This document shows positions 61,460 through 64,000 of a DNA stretch of 64,000 bases, piece by piece. The position numbers and the translations under genes were made by a program. Location: contig JABYQQ010000009.1 of the NCBI GenBank assembly GCA_022605405.1, positions 558,001-622,000 of the forward strand, read 5' to 3'. The stretch's first letter is position 1; the number at the start of each line of letters is the position of its first letter. The notes under the pieces were generated by a model. That model searched no databases. It saw only the letters and a program-made list of their open reading frames with translations, and was not told the DNA's origin. The DNA is from Earliella scabrosa (Eukaryota; Basidiomycota; Agaricomycetes; Polyporales; Polyporaceae).

Positions 61460-62315
61460 ATGGTGCACCCACTCGTAGGCAAGCCCGCGCCGCCGCTCGC
61501 CCTCCCTGGCGCGGACGGCGAGACGTACACGCTCACGCCGGGCGCCAAGGGCGTCCCGACGGCGCTCTTCTTCTACCCCAAGTCAGGTATGTGCTCCTCC
61601 CGGACTGTAGTAGTAGTGGCATTGGTTGACCTTCCCTTCCGCACGCCACAGGGACGTATGGCTGCACGAAGGAGGCATGTCAGTTCCGGGACGCGCTCGC
61701 AGGTGAGTAATGTTCTCTTACCCGTGCCACTGGTGCGCCCTAAAGTCCGCGGGACACCAGACAACGAGCTATTCAAGCGGACAAAGGTCGAAGTCGTCGG
61801 CGTGTCCGCGGACCCGGTTGACAAGCAGAAGGCGTTCGTCGACAAGCAGAAGCTGACGGTGCGTGTCTGAGTCAGTCGTGGCGGGCCCAGCATCGACGCT
61901 CACTTTGTCCGCACTAGTACCCCATCCTGAGCGACGCCAAGGGCGAGGCGCGCAAGGCGTACCACGTCGGCAAGGGCCTTCTGGGCCTTACGGACGCGCG
62001 GGTGACGTTCTTCATCGACCAGAAGGGCGTCGTTAGGTGAGCCTCCCTTGGCCCGACTCGCAGTCCGCGTTCGAGACCGTGACCGGCATATGACGCAGGG
62101 ACGTGCTTGACGCGACCATGAACTTTGGAGCGCACAGCAAGTTCGTGACGAAGTGGCTTGACAAGCTCGAGGCCGAGGAGAAGAAGGCTGCTGAGCCGAC
62201 TGAGGCTCCGGCCGCCGCCGGAGAGACTCCCGCGGCCACCACGCCGACTGCAGTTATCCCCGAGGGAGACGCTGTTGCGAGCCTGGGCAAAGCCGCTGAG
62301 GCAGTCCAAGCTTGA
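61460..62315 (+). CDS. Peroxiredoxin of the PrxQ/Bcp type
   Basis: The start gives MVHPLVGKPAPPLALPGADG. The thioredoxin-fold core has TALFFYPKSG joined by splicing to TYGCTKEACQFRDALA. The peroxidatic Cys and a second Cys lie four residues apart, as in atypical 2-Cys Bcp/PrxQ proteins. KVEVVGVSADPVDKQKAF, YPILSDAKGEARKAYHVGKG, DARVTFFIDQKGVVRDVLDA and MNFGAHSKFVTKWL follow. An Ala/Pro/Glu-rich tail of about 45 residues is extra. The enzyme reduces peroxides with thioredoxin. Yeast Dot5 of this type is nuclear, but no clear targeting signal is seen here. Confidence 0.92.
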
Positions 62316-62651
62316 GATGTCCGGTCTTCTGTTTTGCTCTACTTCGTTTTGTGCGGCATGCCGATGTTCGTCGACCCTGTGCTGCTCCGGATCCGAGATA
62401 CATACCCTATACCTCCGTAATAGCATAATCAGATCGCTTCTTGCTACGGTATACCTCGAGGCCTCGGGAATCTTGCACCCGAGGCGGTCGGACACAACGA
62501 ATGCGACGTCGGAGATGGCAGTGCACAACTGGAAGCGAGGAGCGGTGGGTCACAGAAGATGGGAGATGGCGATTATAGCGTAACATTATACGTGCTGAAG
62601 CAGGAGAGCTATACGATACAAATGCATATGAGAGGCGGGCAGGCAGACGCG
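62316..62651. other. Convergent intergenic region, 3' UTRs
   Basis: About 340 bases between the 3' ends of the peroxiredoxin and Tim9 genes. No further feature was seen. Confidence 0.45.
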
Positions 62652-63136
62652 TCATTTGCTCATAGCGCCGCCCATCATCTCTGGAGGTAGAAACATTCGC
62701 GTCAGGGACGAATGTGCACACCGGCCGCAGGGCGACTCACCGGCGTTGTGTTCTGCGAACCGTGCGCCCACCCGTTCCGAGTGCTTCAGGAACTTGTCGG
62801 TGCAGTTCAGGACGCATTGCTCCTGTGGGGCCGATCAACAGGGAACAGAGGCGGCAGCGCCAGCGGACCTGGCGCGCAGGGGGAGGCGGTGGACGGATAG
62901 AAGACGCACCTCTTTTGATGAGAGCGCCTTGCTCGTGAAGTCGTTGCAGCACGAGTTGAAGCATCGCTCGACGAGGCCCGAGTACATGCGCATGAAGTCT
63001 TGCATCTGCCGTTCGGGCACAGATCGACGTCAGACATGCGGCTTGTGCTGTGAGGGCGAACAGCACGCACCTGCTTCCGCTCAATCACCCGCGTCATGTG
63101 GGCCTGCTCGGCCGGGTTCATCTGAGAGAAATCCAT
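62652..63136 (-). CDS. TIM9: Mitochondrial intermembrane-space chaperone Tim9
   Basis: The start at 63136 gives MDFSQMNPAEQAHMTRVIER. Splicing joins QMQDFMRMYSGLVERCFNSC, CNDFTSKALSSKEEQCVLNC, TDKFLKHSERVGARFAEHNA and EMMGGAMSK. The twin CX3C motifs (CFNSC and CVLNC) form the disulfide pair of small Tim proteins. DFTSKALSSKE and KHSERVGARFAE are specific for Tim9 rather than Tim10. The protein has about 90 residues and, with Tim10, carries hydrophobic precursors across the intermembrane space. Three short introns are inferred. Confidence 0.95.
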
Positions 63137-64000
63137 GGTGAAGAGGTCGTGCGGGGGGCGAGGTGGAGGAGCGTGTCCGAGTCTGAACGGTGCTGGAACG
63201 GTGGCAGAACGACACTGACAGCACGCAGGCGTCTGTTCTCGCGTGGCTTTCGCGTGGAAGATGAGCGCGGTCACGTTTTGGGCGACACACGCGCGTCTTA
63301 CGCCGCCGCGTCGCTCCTCTTGACGTCGTCCGTGACTCTACCCACTGCCAGCCTCTACACTGGAAGGCAATCTGCTATGGGAGCTGGAGAGTGCTTTAGG
63401 GAGCAAGTCTCTTTTGCTTTTATATGTGGCACTTCTCCAAGCTAATCTCGGCGATGGTAAGTAAGTTGTTCAGGGACCTTGAGTCTCTACCATGCCCCGA
63501 TGCCAGCTAACTCGGTGTTTACGACAGCAAAACTGCGTGAAGCGGCTTACGAAGCCTCTCACTTGGCACGGTGTATGAGTGGCCCTACGATGATTGGTGT
63601 CGCCCTCAGCGGCTGGCTTACAGACGCAACTGCGTTGTGGCTGTCGAACACGCGCTCATTCATGCACGGATGCTCATCCAGTATTTATACTGGGTGTGCA
63701 GACAGTGCGGAATACCCCATCGAAAAGGGAACTAGTCTCCGGTATCAAGACCGTTTCATCGTTGCTGTCAGACTCTGAGCGGAACCGGTGGCAACGTTAT
63801 GTCGGTCAAAGTCCGCTGGATGAGCTCATCCTCAGTGCCTTATTACGGTGCTATATGGAGTATAACCTGCGTTAAAGTCTGCGCATCAAGCCACGTTCGA
63901 CAGTGCGGCGTTGTAACCGTGTGTTACATCGGGCTACGCTCGGCCTTGCAGGTCTGCAGGCTGATTCGACGTTAATCCGTGGTAAGAACCCTGCTGCTCA
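63137..64000. other. Window end, no gene supported
   Basis: About 860 bases upstream of Tim9. Frames such as 63479-63778 plus lack recognisable motifs. The region next to 63137 should hold the Tim9 promoter. Confidence 0.45.

Noticed and set aside
1..64000. tRNA, rRNA, CRISPR array or replication origin
   Set aside because: Scanning by eye showed no tRNA arm pattern, no rRNA-like block and no regularly spaced repeats; a tRNA search program would be needed to be sure about tRNAs.

Overview
This 64 kb window is nuclear DNA from a filamentous basidiomycete, most likely a wood- or litter-decay agaricomycete. The genes are GC-rich and packed at about one per 2-2.5 kb. They are cut by many 48-70 nt introns with GT..AG ends, and several exons are only 6-25 nt long. 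Families typical of this group are present: GH71 alpha-1,3-glucanases, DUF6534 membrane proteins and questin-oxidase-like proteins. Gene models were spliced by eye from conserved reading frames, so exon ends are inferences unless a motif fixes them.

Layout. 1-1572 (-): 3' truncated NudC-domain (NUDCD1-like) gene. 2676-3814 (-): RING E3 ligase. 5020-9086 (+): tandem pair of secreted GH71 enzymes. 10222-16687 (-): Sen1-type RNA/DNA helicase, divergent from translin (16918-17919, +). 18384-19752 (+): SGF29 (SAGA tudor reader). 20454-21084 (+): small heat-shock protein with a marked upstream region. 21315-22727 (-): histone-fold protein (Dpb3/CHRAC type). 23005-24688 (+): 2OG-Fe(II) oxygenase. 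24922-26522 (-): Arc1/AIMP1-like tRNA-binding cofactor, divergent from mitochondrial uL6 (26743-27452, +). 28106-30287 (+): DUF6534 membrane protein. 31630-33134 (+): Sec14 lipid-transfer protein. 33525-34497 (+): V-ATPase subunit c. 34681-35418 (-): ZCCHC10-like zinc knuckle. 35766-37131 (+): unnamed protein with nucleotidyltransferase-like acidic motifs. 37231-38537 (-): alpha/beta hydrolase. 38893-40257 (-): V-ATPase subunit d. 40740-42175 (-): pRiA4b ORF-3-like protein. 43166-45892 (-): Mps1 kinase. 46603-47702 (-): second alpha/beta hydrolase with an Asp nucleophile. 48430-50236 and 50727-57512 (+): two questin-oxidase-like paralogues. 57686-60110 (-): acyl-CoA ligase ending in a peroxisomal-type AKL. 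61460-62315 (+): PrxQ/Bcp peroxiredoxin. 62652-63136 (-): Tim9.

The most unusual object is a complete tyrosine-recombinase retrotransposon of the Ngaro/DIRS type (51457-56436, coding on the minus strand). It sits inside one intron of the second questin-oxidase-like gene. It has split direct repeats (344 nt and 144 nt, each in two copies that read identical), a gag-like ORF, a reverse transcriptase-RNase H ORF and a tyrosine recombinase ORF. The host exons on both sides stay open and in phase, so a 55-nt intron has become about 5 kb. A second theme is micro-exons, including a 6-nt exon that encodes the RxS co-substrate motif of the 2OG oxygenase.

Functional grouping is loose, as expected in a fungal chromosome arm. 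Most genes are housekeeping: RNA termination, chromatin, spindle checkpoint, mitochondrial import and translation, and vacuolar acidification. The stretch 46603-60110 groups a hydrolase, two questin-oxidase-like proteins and an acyl-CoA ligase and could be a small aromatic or specialised-metabolism patch. No synthase gene is visible.
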